A stretch of DNA of 5,007 nucleotides from an uncultured Nitrospinaceae bacterium (GTDB lineage: Bacteria; Nitrospinota; Nitrospinia; Nitrospinales; VA-1), in the NCBI GenBank assembly GCA_905182935.1, contig CAJJDL010000251.1, positions 1 to 5,007 on the forward strand, in the 5' to 3' direction. Position 1 is the first letter of the stretch. Every line of letters starts with the position of its first letter. The notes beneath the pieces were generated by a model, which saw only the letters and a list, made by a program, of their open reading frames with translations, was not told the DNA's origin and did not search any database. Both the position numbers and the translations under genes were made by a program. Below are positions 1-5,007 of the stretch, in pieces.

Positions 1-481
1 TATAAAATGTGTCTTGCATATCTCGAGCTGGATGATTTTTTGGAATGTTAAGAGATTCAAAATTATAAAAATCAGTTTCAATTTCTGGTCCCTCTTCTAC
101 GCTAAATCCCAGGCTAAAAAAAATAGATATCACTTCATCCATAACTTGGGTGACTGGATGAGTAGAACCAGAGGACCCTCCTCTACCTGGTAATGTAGTA
201 TCAAATTCGTTATTGCTGACTAAAGTCTGGTCGGATTTATGTTCCAATGCTTGCGCCTTCTCCTGAATAAGGGCAGTGACATTTTGTTTAAATTTATTGA
301 TGTGCTTTCCTATTTGCGGCTTTTGGTCGTTAGGGAGAGTGCGCATTTCAATTAGCATTAACGAAACGCAACCCTTTTTACCAAGAAAATCGGAGCGAAC
401 TTGTTTTAGTTCTTGTAAAGAAGATACTTTGGTTATAAGTAAATCAAAGTTTTCTTGGTGCTGCTGGAGCTTTTCGATCAT
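1..481 (-). CDS. pheS: Phenylalanyl-tRNA synthetase alpha subunit, N-terminal part (runs off window)
   Basis: PheS forms the alpha2-beta2 phenylalanyl-tRNA synthetase with PheT and charges tRNA-Phe in the cytoplasm. The frame was read directly from the minus strand. It starts at ATG (481-479) and stays open to the window edge, giving 160 residues plus one base. Residues 1-85 are charged and likely form the N-terminal coiled coil that contacts tRNA-Phe. They include the family motif DFLGKKG at 31-37. The class II catalytic region begins near HPVTQVMDEV (108-117) and continues through LGFSVEEGPEIETDFYNFESLNIP (124-147) and HPARDMQDTFY (150-160), all typical of bacterial PheS. The start fits because FLGKKG lies at nearly the same distance from the N-terminus as in E. 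coli PheS. No Shine-Dalgarno sequence precedes it; the preceding bases are pyrimidine-rich. The gene lies 56 nt after rplT, and pheT is expected beyond position 1. Confidence 0.96.
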   Translation of the reverse strand, partial: MIEKLQQHQENFDLLITKVSSLQELKQVRSDFLGKKGCVSLMLIEMRTLPNDQKPQIGKHINKFKQNVTALIQEKAQALEHKSDQTLVSNNEFDTTLPGRGGSSGSTHPVTQVMDEVISIFFSLGFSVEEGPEIETDFYNFESLNIPKNHPARDMQDTFY

Positions 482-537
482 AATCGAATTAGAGGAGAGG
501 GAGTCAATATGCCGGCGAACCCCGGTGTCGTTCCAAC

Positions 538-900
538 TTAAGAAGAACTTAGTTGAGATCGCGCCGTTTGGGTCAGTACCTTGAATGAATCTACATTGTT
601 GATAGCAAGGTGAGAAAGAACTTTACGGTCTAATTCAATATTAGCTATTTTCAAGCCATGTATAAATTGACTGTAAGTCAGTCCTTCCGCCCTCACTGCC
701 GCATTTATTCTAGCGATCCACAGTCTTCTGAAGCTCCGTTTTTTAACTCGGCGATCCCTGTAGGCGTAGCAAAGTCCTTTTTCAACGGATTCTCGAGCTT
801 TGCGGAAAGCTCGACTACGAATACTGCGAAAACCTTTGGCCAAATCAAGAATTTTTTTTCTTCTTTTCCTTGAAACCGTGCCATTAATTGCTCTTGCCAT
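538..900 (-). CDS. rplT: 50S ribosomal protein L20
   Basis: L20 binds 23S rRNA early in large-subunit assembly and in several bacteria also represses translation of its own operon. The 120-residue product matches the family's usual length of about 117-120. It shows the basic N-terminal extension (RKRRKKILDLAKGFR, 11-25), then AYRDRRVKKRSFRRLWIARIN (46-66) and the C-terminal RNA-binding globular part with YSQFIHGLKIANIELDRKVL (76-95). The N-terminus reads MARAING where MARVKRG or MPRVKRG is commoner, a minor change. The start is well supported by AGGAG at 911-907, six bases before the ATG. The gene follows rpmI by 77 nt and precedes pheS by 56 nt, the common bacterial order infC-rpmI-rplT-pheS. 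Identification is secure. Confidence 0.98.
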   Translation of the reverse strand: MARAINGTVSRKRRKKILDLAKGFRSIRSRAFRKARESVEKGLCYAYRDRRVKKRSFRRLWIARINAAVRAEGLTYSQFIHGLKIANIELDRKVLSHLAINNVDSFKVLTQTARSQLSSS

Positions 901-906
901 TACAAT

Positions 907-911
907 CTCCT
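907..911 (-). promoter_or_regulatory. Shine-Dalgarno site of rplT
   Basis: The minus strand reads AGGAG here, within GGATAGGAGATTG, with a 6-nt spacer to the rplT ATG. It fixes the rplT start and contrasts with the weak or absent sites before rpmI, pheS and thrS. Confidence 0.8.
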
Positions 912-968
912 ATCCTTAAATCAATTTTATTAAGTTTTTTTCCTTATTTTTAATGCAAGCCCATCAGA

Positions 969-984
969 ACTAGTAGACTAGTAG
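969..984. repeat. Tandem 8-bp direct repeat across the rpmI stop
   Basis: The plus strand reads ACTAGTAG twice in direct succession; each unit contains the palindrome ACTAGT. The rpmI TAG stop (980-978) lies inside the array, so the repeat covers the last tyrosine codon region and the first bases of the rpmI-rplT spacer. No function can be assigned, and it may be a simple local slippage duplication. Confidence 0.6.
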
Positions 985-1172
985 GGAATTAATACCCGCA
1001 CCTTACGAGCATCGCCTGGTGACATAATTGTTGAATGTCGTAAGTTTCTTTTCGTTTTAGTCGATTTACTTGTAAGTATATGGCTTGTACCTGCTTTGTT
1101 ACGTTTAATTTTACCCGTACCCGTTTTGCTAAACCGTTTTGCTGCACCTTTATTCGTTTTCATCTTAGGCAT
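978..1172 (-). CDS. rpmI: 50S ribosomal protein L35
   Basis: L35 is a small basic protein of the large ribosomal subunit. The 64-residue product has the usual family length and the highly conserved start [20 protein letters not shown]. The lysine-rich core follows ([21 protein letters not shown]), then RNLRHST and a C-terminal LIPY, equivalent to the common MLPY ending. The start is unambiguous from the MPKMKT signature. Only a weak purine-rich site, GGAAG at 1185-1181, lies eight bases before the ATG. The gene sits 59 nt downstream of infC and 77 nt upstream of rplT, and it would be translated from the same transcript as both. Confidence 0.98.
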   Translation of the reverse strand: MPKMKTNKGAAKRFSKTGTGKIKRNKAGTSHILTSKSTKTKRNLRHSTIMSPGDARKVRVLIPY

Positions 1173-1205
1173 AATCTAGTCTTCCGTACAATTTTTATTA
1201 GTTTT

Positions 1206-1219
1206 ATTGAATATTCAAT
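1206..1219. repeat. 14-bp perfect palindrome in the infC-rpmI spacer
   Basis: ATTGAATATTCAAT is its own reverse complement and lies 13 bases after the infC stop, within the 59-nt spacer before rpmI. It is AT-rich and has no loop, so an RNA hairpin would be weak. In E. coli the L20 autoregulatory site involves the infC-rpmI region, which makes the position notable, but this sequence does not itself resemble a known L20 site. Function is unassigned. Confidence 0.5.
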
Positions 1220-1231
1220 TGTTGTTTTATT

Positions 1232-1762
1232 CTAAGCTTTTTTCTTAAGGCCTTTTGGTGCAAAAATCATACATAATGTTTTGCCTTCCTGTCTGGCTTC
1301 TTGTTCAACAACGGCCATATCTCCTAATGTTTCCTTCACTCGTGCAAGAAGCTTTTGTCCATTTTCTCGATGTACAATTTCTCTGCCCCGAAAAAAAACA
1401 AGAATTTTGACTTTATCCCCAGCTTCCAGAAAACGAAGAGCATTTTTTAGTTTAAAATCATAGTCATGCTGATCCGTGTTGGGTCTAAATTTTACTTCTT
1501 TTACGTGAATAATTTTTTGCTTTTTTCTAGCTTCTTGTGCTCGCTTACTTTGTTGGTACTTAAACTTGGAGTAATCCATGACACGACAAACAGGAGGACT
1601 GCTATTTGGAGCAACTTCAACTAGGTCTAGATTCCTATCCTGTGCCATATTAATAGCATCCTGCGTTAGCAAAACGCCTAATTGATCACCATTATCTCCA
1701 ACCACGCTTACTTCCTTAACTCGGATCATGCCATTGATACGGGGCCCCTGATTTTTAGTAAT
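1232..1762 (-). CDS. infC: Translation initiation factor IF-3, AUU start
   Basis: IF3 binds the 30S subunit, prevents premature 50S joining and checks start codon and initiator tRNA fidelity. I place the start at ATT (1762-1760), giving 176 residues. The first in-frame ATG at 1729 would give 165 and cut into the conserved N-terminus. The added codons read (M)TKNQGPRING and supply the conserved R-I-N motif that normally precedes the IRVKEV strand. A consensus AGGAGGT (1777-1771) lies eight bases before the ATT but 41 bases before the ATG. The N domain covers about residues 8-80, with LDLVEVAPNSSPPVCRVMDY typical. A basic linker (SKRAQEARKKQK) follows, then the C domain, with KEVKFRP, HDYDFK and VKILVFFRGREIVH. 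thrS ends 15 nt upstream, so translation is probably coupled. The AUU codon suggests IF3 autoregulation as known in E. coli. Confidence 0.95.
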   Translation of the reverse strand: MTKNQGPRINGMIRVKEVSVVGDNGDQLGVLLTQDAINMAQDRNLDLVEVAPNSSPPVCRVMDYSKFKYQQSKRAQEARKKQKIIHVKEVKFRPNTDQHDYDFKLKNALRFLEAGDKVKILVFFRGREIVHRENGQKLLARVKETLGDMAVVEQEARQEGKTLCMIFAPKGLKKKA

Positions 1763-1777
1763 AGAAAAAAACCTCCT
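1760..1777 (-). promoter_or_regulatory. infC ribosome binding site with AUU start codon
   Basis: The minus strand has AGGAGGT immediately after the thrS TAG stop, then an eight-base U-rich spacer, then ATT as the infC initiation codon. The full-strength Shine-Dalgarno sequence with a non-canonical codon is the arrangement known from E. coli infC. There, IF3 rejects AUU starts and so limits its own synthesis. Regulation here is inferred from that family knowledge. Confidence 0.85.
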
Positions 1778-3541
1778 CTAAATAGGTTGAATCGATTCAC
1801 CAAGCTTCTTTTCACTAACTTCCAAACTTAACTTATCAGTTAGTTCGTCAATAGTAAAAGTAATTGTTTCTTTTGATCTTCTTTTACGAACAGCTAATAT
1901 CTTGTTTGTCTGTTCTTTTTCCCCAATAACAATCATGTAAGGGATTTTCTGAATTTGAGCGTCACGTATTTTGAACCCAATTTTTTCATTTCGCAAGTCT
2001 TTTTCTACACGAAACCCACTAAGGGTCAATTTTTTAAACACTTCATCCGAATATTCGTGGTTTTGATCAGTGATGGGTAGGAGAATAATCTGAACAGGCG
2101 CTAACCATAAAGGAAAAGCCCCGGCATAATGCTCGACTAGGCAGCCAAAAAACCTTTCCAAAGACCCCATTAATGCCCGGTGGAGCATAATAGGTTGGTA
2201 TTTTTGACCATCTTCTTCAATATAGTTAATATCAAATCGTTGAGGAAGATTAAAGTCGACTTGAACGGTTGAAACTTGCCAAAACCGATTGAGGGAATCT
2301 TTTATTTTGATATCAATTTTTGGTCCGTAAAACACACCTTCTCCGGGATCAATTTCATACTTCAATTTTGATTTTTCCAAAGCCTGTTTGAGTGCATTGG
2401 TCGCTTTTTCCCAGTTTTCTTCTGATCCGACAAATTTATCTGGTCGAGTACTCAAGTAAACTTTATATTCATTGAATCCGAATGACTTTAGAATCAATAG
2501 AATGAGGTCTAAGACCTTAATAATTTCTTCTTCAATTTGGTTTGGGCGGCAAAACAAATGTGCATCGTCCTGAGTGAACCCCCTTACCCTTAAAAGTCCG
2601 TGTAAGACCCCTGACCTCTCATAACGATAAACCGTTCCTAGTTCGGCATACCTTACGGGTAGGTCTCTGTAGCTCCTAAGACGGCTCTTATATATTTGGA
2701 TATGGAATGGGCAGTTCATAGGCTTCATGACATACTCTTTTCCTTCTATATCCATAGGAGAGAAGATATTATCTTTGTAGAAATCCATATGCCCACTAGT
2801 TTTCCACATATCAACTTTAGCTGCATGTGGAGAGTGAACCATCTCGTAGCCATTTTTAAAATGTTCCTCTTTCCAGAAATCTTCCATAAGGCAACGTATT
2901 CGCGATCCCTTTGGGTGCCAAAGAATGAGCCCTGGTCCAACTTCATCGGTAACAGAAAACAGGTCCAATTCCTTGCCTAATTTACGATGATCTCGTTTTT
3001 TGGCTTCTTCTAGGCGTTTAAGATAGAGCCTTAATTCCTTGTCTGTATGCCATGCGGTTCCATAAATTCGTTGCAGTACTTTGTTGCGTTCATCGCCTCG
3101 CCAGTAGGATGCAGATGTGTTTAATAACTTAAAAGATTTTAGAAACTTTGTGTTTTCGACGTGCGGTCCTCGACATAAGTCTGTGAACTCTCCTTGAGTA
3201 TAGACAGAAATAGGGTCATTAGACGCGATGTCGTTGATTACTTCTCGTTTAAATGGTTCATTCATGTCATCGAACATCTTTAGAGCTTCTTCACGTGGCA
3301 TTTCTTTACGGATGATATCGAGGCTTTGCAATGATATCTCCTTCATGCGCTTTTCTATTTTTTCGAGATCTTCTGGAACAAATGGAGACTTACGATAAAA
3401 GTCGTAATAAAAACCATCTTCGATAACCGGTCCAATAGTTACCTGTGTTTCCGGGTACAACTGTTTTACTGCCTGTGCCATTAAATGGGCGGCACTATGA
3501 CGGATTGTTTCAAGGTCAGTTTTTGTTTTATCGTTTGTCAT
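1778..3541 (-). CDS. thrS: Threonyl-tRNA synthetase lacking the N-terminal TGS domain
   Basis: ThrRS charges tRNA-Thr and hydrolyses mischarged Ser-tRNA-Thr. The 587-residue product is about 55 shorter than E. coli ThrRS (642). It starts just before the editing domain, so the ubiquitin-like TGS (N1) domain is absent. The editing domain keeps HxxxH (H15, H19) and CRGPH (C123, H127). The class II core has all three zinc ligands, C277 (MNCPFH), H328 (TQDDAH) and H454 (MLHRA), spaced exactly as in the E. coli enzyme. It also has motif 2 (YRYERSGVLHGLLRVRGF, 305-322) and motif 3 (GSLERFFG, 459-466). The anticodon-binding domain covers about 480-580 (WLAPVQ, DLRNEKIGFKIR). An in-frame TAA 12 bases upstream of the ATG rules out a simple N-terminal extension. 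No Shine-Dalgarno sequence precedes the start; the leader is AU-rich. thrS is the first protein gene of the translation cluster and infC follows it closely. Confidence 0.97.
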   Translation of the reverse strand: MTNDKTKTDLETIRHSAAHLMAQAVKQLYPETQVTIGPVIEDGFYYDFYRKSPFVPEDLEKIEKRMKEISLQSLDIIRKEMPREEALKMFDDMNEPFKREVINDIASNDPISVYTQGEFTDLCRGPHVENTKFLKSFKLLNTSASYWRGDERNKVLQRIYGTAWHTDKELRLYLKRLEEAKKRDHRKLGKELDLFSVTDEVGPGLILWHPKGSRIRCLMEDFWKEEHFKNGYEMVHSPHAAKVDMWKTSGHMDFYKDNIFSPMDIEGKEYVMKPMNCPFHIQIYKSRLRSYRDLPVRYAELGTVYRYERSGVLHGLLRVRGFTQDDAHLFCRPNQIEEEIIKVLDLILLILKSFGFNEYKVYLSTRPDKFVGSEENWEKATNALKQALEKSKLKYEIDPGEGVFYGPKIDIKIKDSLNRFWQVSTVQVDFNLPQRFDINYIEEDGQKYQPIMLHRALMGSLERFFGCLVEHYAGAFPLWLAPVQIILLPITDQNHEYSDEVFKKLTLSGFRVEKDLRNEKIGFKIRDAQIQKIPYMIVIGEKEQTNKILAVRKRRSKETITFTIDELTDKLSLEVSEKKLGESIQPI

Positions 3542-3580
3542 TAAAATTAATTATGAGGTAATAGGCTTTATTTTGTAGTG

Positions 3581-3610
3581 ATTAAAATTTATTTTACTAA
3601 GTTATGTCTA
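3581..3610 (-). promoter_or_regulatory. Candidate sigma-70-type promoter of thrS
   Basis: On the minus strand TAGACA (3610-3605, 5/6 match to the -35 consensus) is followed after 18 bases by TTTAAT (3586-3581, 5/6 match to the -10 consensus). Initiation would fall near 3574, giving a leader of about 33 nt that lacks a Shine-Dalgarno sequence and is too short for a T-box. In AT-rich DNA such matches arise easily by chance, so this is only a candidate. Confidence 0.35.
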
Positions 3611-3653
3611 TTAAAAATCCTAGATTTTGTAAGATAACCAATATATGCAATGG

Positions 3654-3692
3654 GTTAGAAAAAAAGACCATAAAGGGAAATAAATTTCTAAC
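3654..3692. repeat. 8-bp inverted repeat between tRNA-Val and thrS
   Basis: On the plus strand GTTAGAAA (3654-3661) and TTTCTAAC (3685-3692) are perfect reverse complements separated by 23 nt. On the transcribed minus strand no U-run follows the 3' arm, so it does not look like a terminator for the tRNA. It lies upstream of the candidate thrS promoter. Function is unknown and chance occurrence is possible. Confidence 0.4.
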
Positions 3693-3698
3693 AAAAAA
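3693..3698 (-). terminator. U-run directly after the tRNA-Val gene
   Basis: Six T residues on the minus strand follow the tRNA discriminator base without a gap. The GC-rich T-arm and acceptor stem could act as the upstream structure, but there is no dedicated hairpin. This is a weak termination signal at best, and read-through into thrS is possible. Confidence 0.25.
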
Positions 3699-3770
3699 TA
3701 GGCACGGGCGGCTTCGAACCGCCGACTCCTTGCATGTCAAGCAAGTACTCTACCCCTGAGCTACGCGCCT
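3699..3770 (-). tRNA. tRNA-Val (anticodon GAC)
   Basis: The minus strand folds into a complete cloverleaf. The acceptor stem pairs AGGCGCG with CGTGCCT, including one G-U pair. The D arm is GCTC-AGGGGTA-GAGT. The anticodon arm is CTTGC-TTGACAT-GCAAG, with anticodon GAC. The variable loop is short, and the T arm is GGCGG-TTCGAAG-CCGCC. The anticodon reads GUC and, by wobble, GUU codons for valine. The discriminator base is A, as expected for tRNA-Val. The 3' CCA is not encoded (a T-run follows), so it must be added by CCA-adding enzyme. The first pair is A1-U72 rather than the commoner G1-C72. The gene has its own promoter just upstream and stands alone between the methyltransferase gene and thrS. 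Confidence 0.96.
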
Positions 3771-3784
3771 AGATATGGAAGCCT

Positions 3785-3812
3785 ATTTTATTGTTAATGT
3801 CACGTTTGTCAA
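3785..3812 (-). promoter_or_regulatory. Promoter of tRNA-Val
   Basis: On the minus strand a perfect TTGACA (3812-3807) is followed after 16 bases by TAAAAT (3790-3785, 5/6 match to TATAAT). Initiation would be near 3778, giving a precursor with a leader of about 8 nt for RNase P to remove. This geometry and position make it the best-supported promoter in the window. Confidence 0.7.
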
Positions 3813-3937
3813 GGGAAAGATGAAACCTTGTGAACGATAAAATAATTGTTTTATAAGGCTTAATGTGAGTTTTTTGTGATAGATGGTTCTCTTTTCCTTG
3901 TGGGCTCAATTTAATGGCAATGAGGGGAAGAAATAAA

Positions 3938-4396
3938 TTAAAGCCAAGTTGAATCATGATAAGAGCGGTAGCGCTCGCCAAACTTAGCAAACATAGCTTT
4001 CTCTTCTAAATAGGCACGAAATATATTTAAAGGAATAATAAGGGTAAATGTATAAATTATTCCAAAAGCTGAACCGCACGCAAAAAATAATCCTAAGTGG
4101 GTAAATATGATCCCTATATAGATAGGGTGACGAATGAAACGATAAACTCCCCTTGCTACAATTGAATTTGCTTCAGGTAGTACCCTTAATGCCTTGCCAA
4201 GAGAAGCCATTCCTGAGACCCAAATCGCTAGTCCTGCCATGCCGATGACTAGGCTGTAAGGAATTAACCTTTCAATGCCGAACCCAAAGTTTTTAGGTAA
4301 AAAAAATACGATCAAAAGGGGTAGTAAATACAGAGATGGAATTAAAAGGTCTAGAAATAATTTTTGATTGGATGTCAATGACTTTAGATTAAACAT
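3938..4396 (-). CDS. Isoprenylcysteine/phospholipid methyltransferase-family membrane protein
   Basis: The 152-residue product belongs to the ICMT/PEMT-like family of small integral membrane methyltransferases that use S-adenosylmethionine. Four hydrophobic stretches lie at about residues 14-33, 46-67, 92-108 and 109-126. The family signature is clear: RGVYRFIRHPIYIG (82-95) contains the R-H-P motif linked to cofactor binding. The C-terminal RAYLEEKAMFAKFGERYRSY (127-146) carries the conserved EE and the F-G-x-x-Y-x-x-Y pattern. Bacterial members act on varied or unknown substrates, so the substrate here cannot be named. The ATG lies only 2 nt after the lpxK stop, with no clear Shine-Dalgarno sequence, which suggests translational coupling to lpxK and possibly an envelope-lipid role. 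The fold family is secure; the function is not. Confidence 0.85.
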   Translation of the reverse strand: MFNLKSLTSNQKLFLDLLIPSLYLLPLLIVFFLPKNFGFGIERLIPYSLVIGMAGLAIWVSGMASLGKALRVLPEANSIVARGVYRFIRHPIYIGIIFTHLGLFFACGSAFGIIYTFTLIIPLNIFRAYLEEKAMFAKFGERYRSYHDSTWL

Positions 4397-4398
4397 TC

Positions 4399-5007
4399 TT
4401 AATTTAGTATCTGTTGATTGAATACTTCTCTTCCTTCTAAAATTTCCATTTCCAATGCAACTTTATAAAAAGGAAGGGAAATGGAATTTGGTTTGATTTT
4501 CACGGCATCTTTCTCAGTTGTGAGGATAATCTTTGCGCCCGACTTAATGGCTGAATCTTCGATGTATTTTAGGTCAGATAAGTTGTACTCGTGATGATCA
4601 GGAAATGGATGATAACAAACTACCCTTGCGCCAGATTGTTCCAAAAGTCTCCGGAAGTCTTTTGGATTAGCAATTCCAGAAAAAGCTGCAATTGGCTGAT
4701 CTTGAAGTTTTTTAATATCAACTGTTTCTCCGCCACTTAAACTCAAGAGTGAGTCCAACCGCAAAGTCGATTTGATGATAGGCAGGTCTTTAATTAATTG
4801 TTCGCTTATACCAGGGGGATAACTTGATCCAGAGTATCGGGTGATGAATATGAAGTCAGCGCGATGAACTTGTTCGGTAGGTTCACGTAATTCACCGGCG
4901 GGGAATAGTTCTCCATTGCCAAATGGTCGCTGATGGTCAAATAGTAAAATATTCATATCGCGTTTAAGGGCTAGGTGTTGGAATCCATCATCAAGAATCA
5001 GAGTATC
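4399..5007 (-). CDS. lpxK: Tetraacyldisaccharide 4'-kinase, C-terminal part (starts outside window)
   Basis: LpxK phosphorylates the 4' position of tetraacyldisaccharide-1-phosphate at the inner membrane to make lipid IVA, a late step of lipid A synthesis. The frame is open from the window edge and gives 202 residues, roughly the C-terminal 60% of a normal LpxK of about 325 residues. The ATG at 4956 is internal. The 17 codons before it encode DTLILDDGFQHLALKRD, which holds the hallmark DDGFQH motif. Further signatures are DHQRPFGNGELFPAGELREP, then FSGIANPKDF, then HPFPDHHEY with the conserved histidine pair, and LTTEKDAVKI near the end. The stop lies 2 nt before the methyltransferase gene. 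Its presence indicates an LPS-producing outer membrane. Confidence 0.96.
   Translation of the reverse strand, partial: DTLILDDGFQHLALKRDMNILLFDHQRPFGNGELFPAGELREPTEQVHRADFIFITRYSGSSYPPGISEQLIKDLPIIKSTLRLDSLLSLSGGETVDIKKLQDQPIAAFSGIANPKDFRRLLEQSGARVVCYHPFPDHHEYNLSDLKYIEDSAIKSGAKIILTTEKDAVKIKPNSISLPFYKVALEMEILEGREVFNQQILN

Noticed and set aside
276..584. A 102-aa plus-strand reading frame, and similar plus-strand frames at 658-873, 1281-1463 and 2696-2980
   Set aside because: These lie antisense to the conserved pheS, rplT, infC and thrS genes and encode nothing recognisable.
901..977. Internal promoter before rplT (TTGCAT followed by AT-rich sequence)
   Set aside because: The -35 match is poor and the spacing to any -10-like hexamer is too long; AT-rich sequence gives such matches by chance.
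1232..1729. IF3 starting at the ATG at 1729 (165 aa)
   Set aside because: It drops the conserved R-I-N motif and is 41 bases from the only Shine-Dalgarno sequence; the ATT at 1762 fits both.
2746..2946. A 66-aa minus-strand reading frame inside thrS
   Set aside because: It is an out-of-frame shadow of the thrS catalytic region.
3542..3698. T-box riboswitch or other long leader controlling thrS
   Set aside because: The spacer is only 157 nt, shows no T-box consensus and no terminator hairpin, and the likely promoter leaves a leader of about 33 nt.
3837..3854. Terminator after the methyltransferase gene (ATAAAA/TTTTAT inverted repeat)
   Set aside because: The stem is six A-U pairs only and no U-run follows on the minus strand, so it is too weak to call.
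3769..3990. A 73-aa minus-strand reading frame
   Set aside because: It overlaps the end of the methyltransferase gene in another frame and runs through the tRNA-Val promoter; no family resemblance is seen.
4399..4956. A complete 185-aa gene starting at the ATG at 4956
   Set aside because: The frame stays open upstream to the window edge and encodes the hallmark DDGFQH motif of LpxK, so that ATG is internal.

Overview
This 5,007-base window is AT-rich and carries a compact set of genes, all read from the minus strand, so transcription runs from position 5007 towards position 1. In transcription order they are: the C-terminal part of lpxK, a small membrane methyltransferase gene, a tRNA-Val(GAC) gene, then the translation cluster thrS, infC, rpmI, rplT and the 5' part of pheS. 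The lipid A kinase LpxK implies a Gram-negative, LPS-making bacterium. The gene order, the AT-rich composition and the form of ThrRS would suit a deltaproteobacterium-like or Nitrospinota-like lineage, but the sequence alone does not let me name the organism.

Envelope end (3938-5007). The 3' part of lpxK is followed after only 2 nt by a 152-aa protein of the isoprenylcysteine methyltransferase/phospholipid methyltransferase fold family. The two genes are almost certainly co-transcribed. A 396-nt stretch without a protein gene (3542-3937) follows. It holds a tRNA-Val gene with its own near-consensus promoter (TTGACA, 16-bp spacer, TAAAAT), a U-run just after the tRNA, an 8-bp inverted repeat and a candidate thrS promoter.

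Translation cluster (1-3541). thrS encodes threonyl-tRNA synthetase with intact editing, catalytic and anticodon-binding regions but without the usual N-terminal TGS domain. Its stop codon directly abuts a consensus Shine-Dalgarno sequence that serves infC. infC (IF3) almost certainly begins at an AUU codon at 1762-1760, upstream of the first in-frame ATG. This is the non-canonical start used for IF3 autoregulation in other bacteria. rpmI (L35), rplT (L20) and pheS (PheRS alpha subunit) follow with intergenic gaps of 56-77 nt. Together these genes supply two aminoacyl-tRNA synthetases, one initiation factor and two large-subunit ribosomal proteins.

I see no mobile element, CRISPR array or unknown system. 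The points worth a second look are the AUU start of infC, the TGS-less ThrRS, the absence of Shine-Dalgarno sequences before thrS and pheS, the pyrimidine-rich tract before pheS, and the uncharacterised methyltransferase coupled to lpxK.
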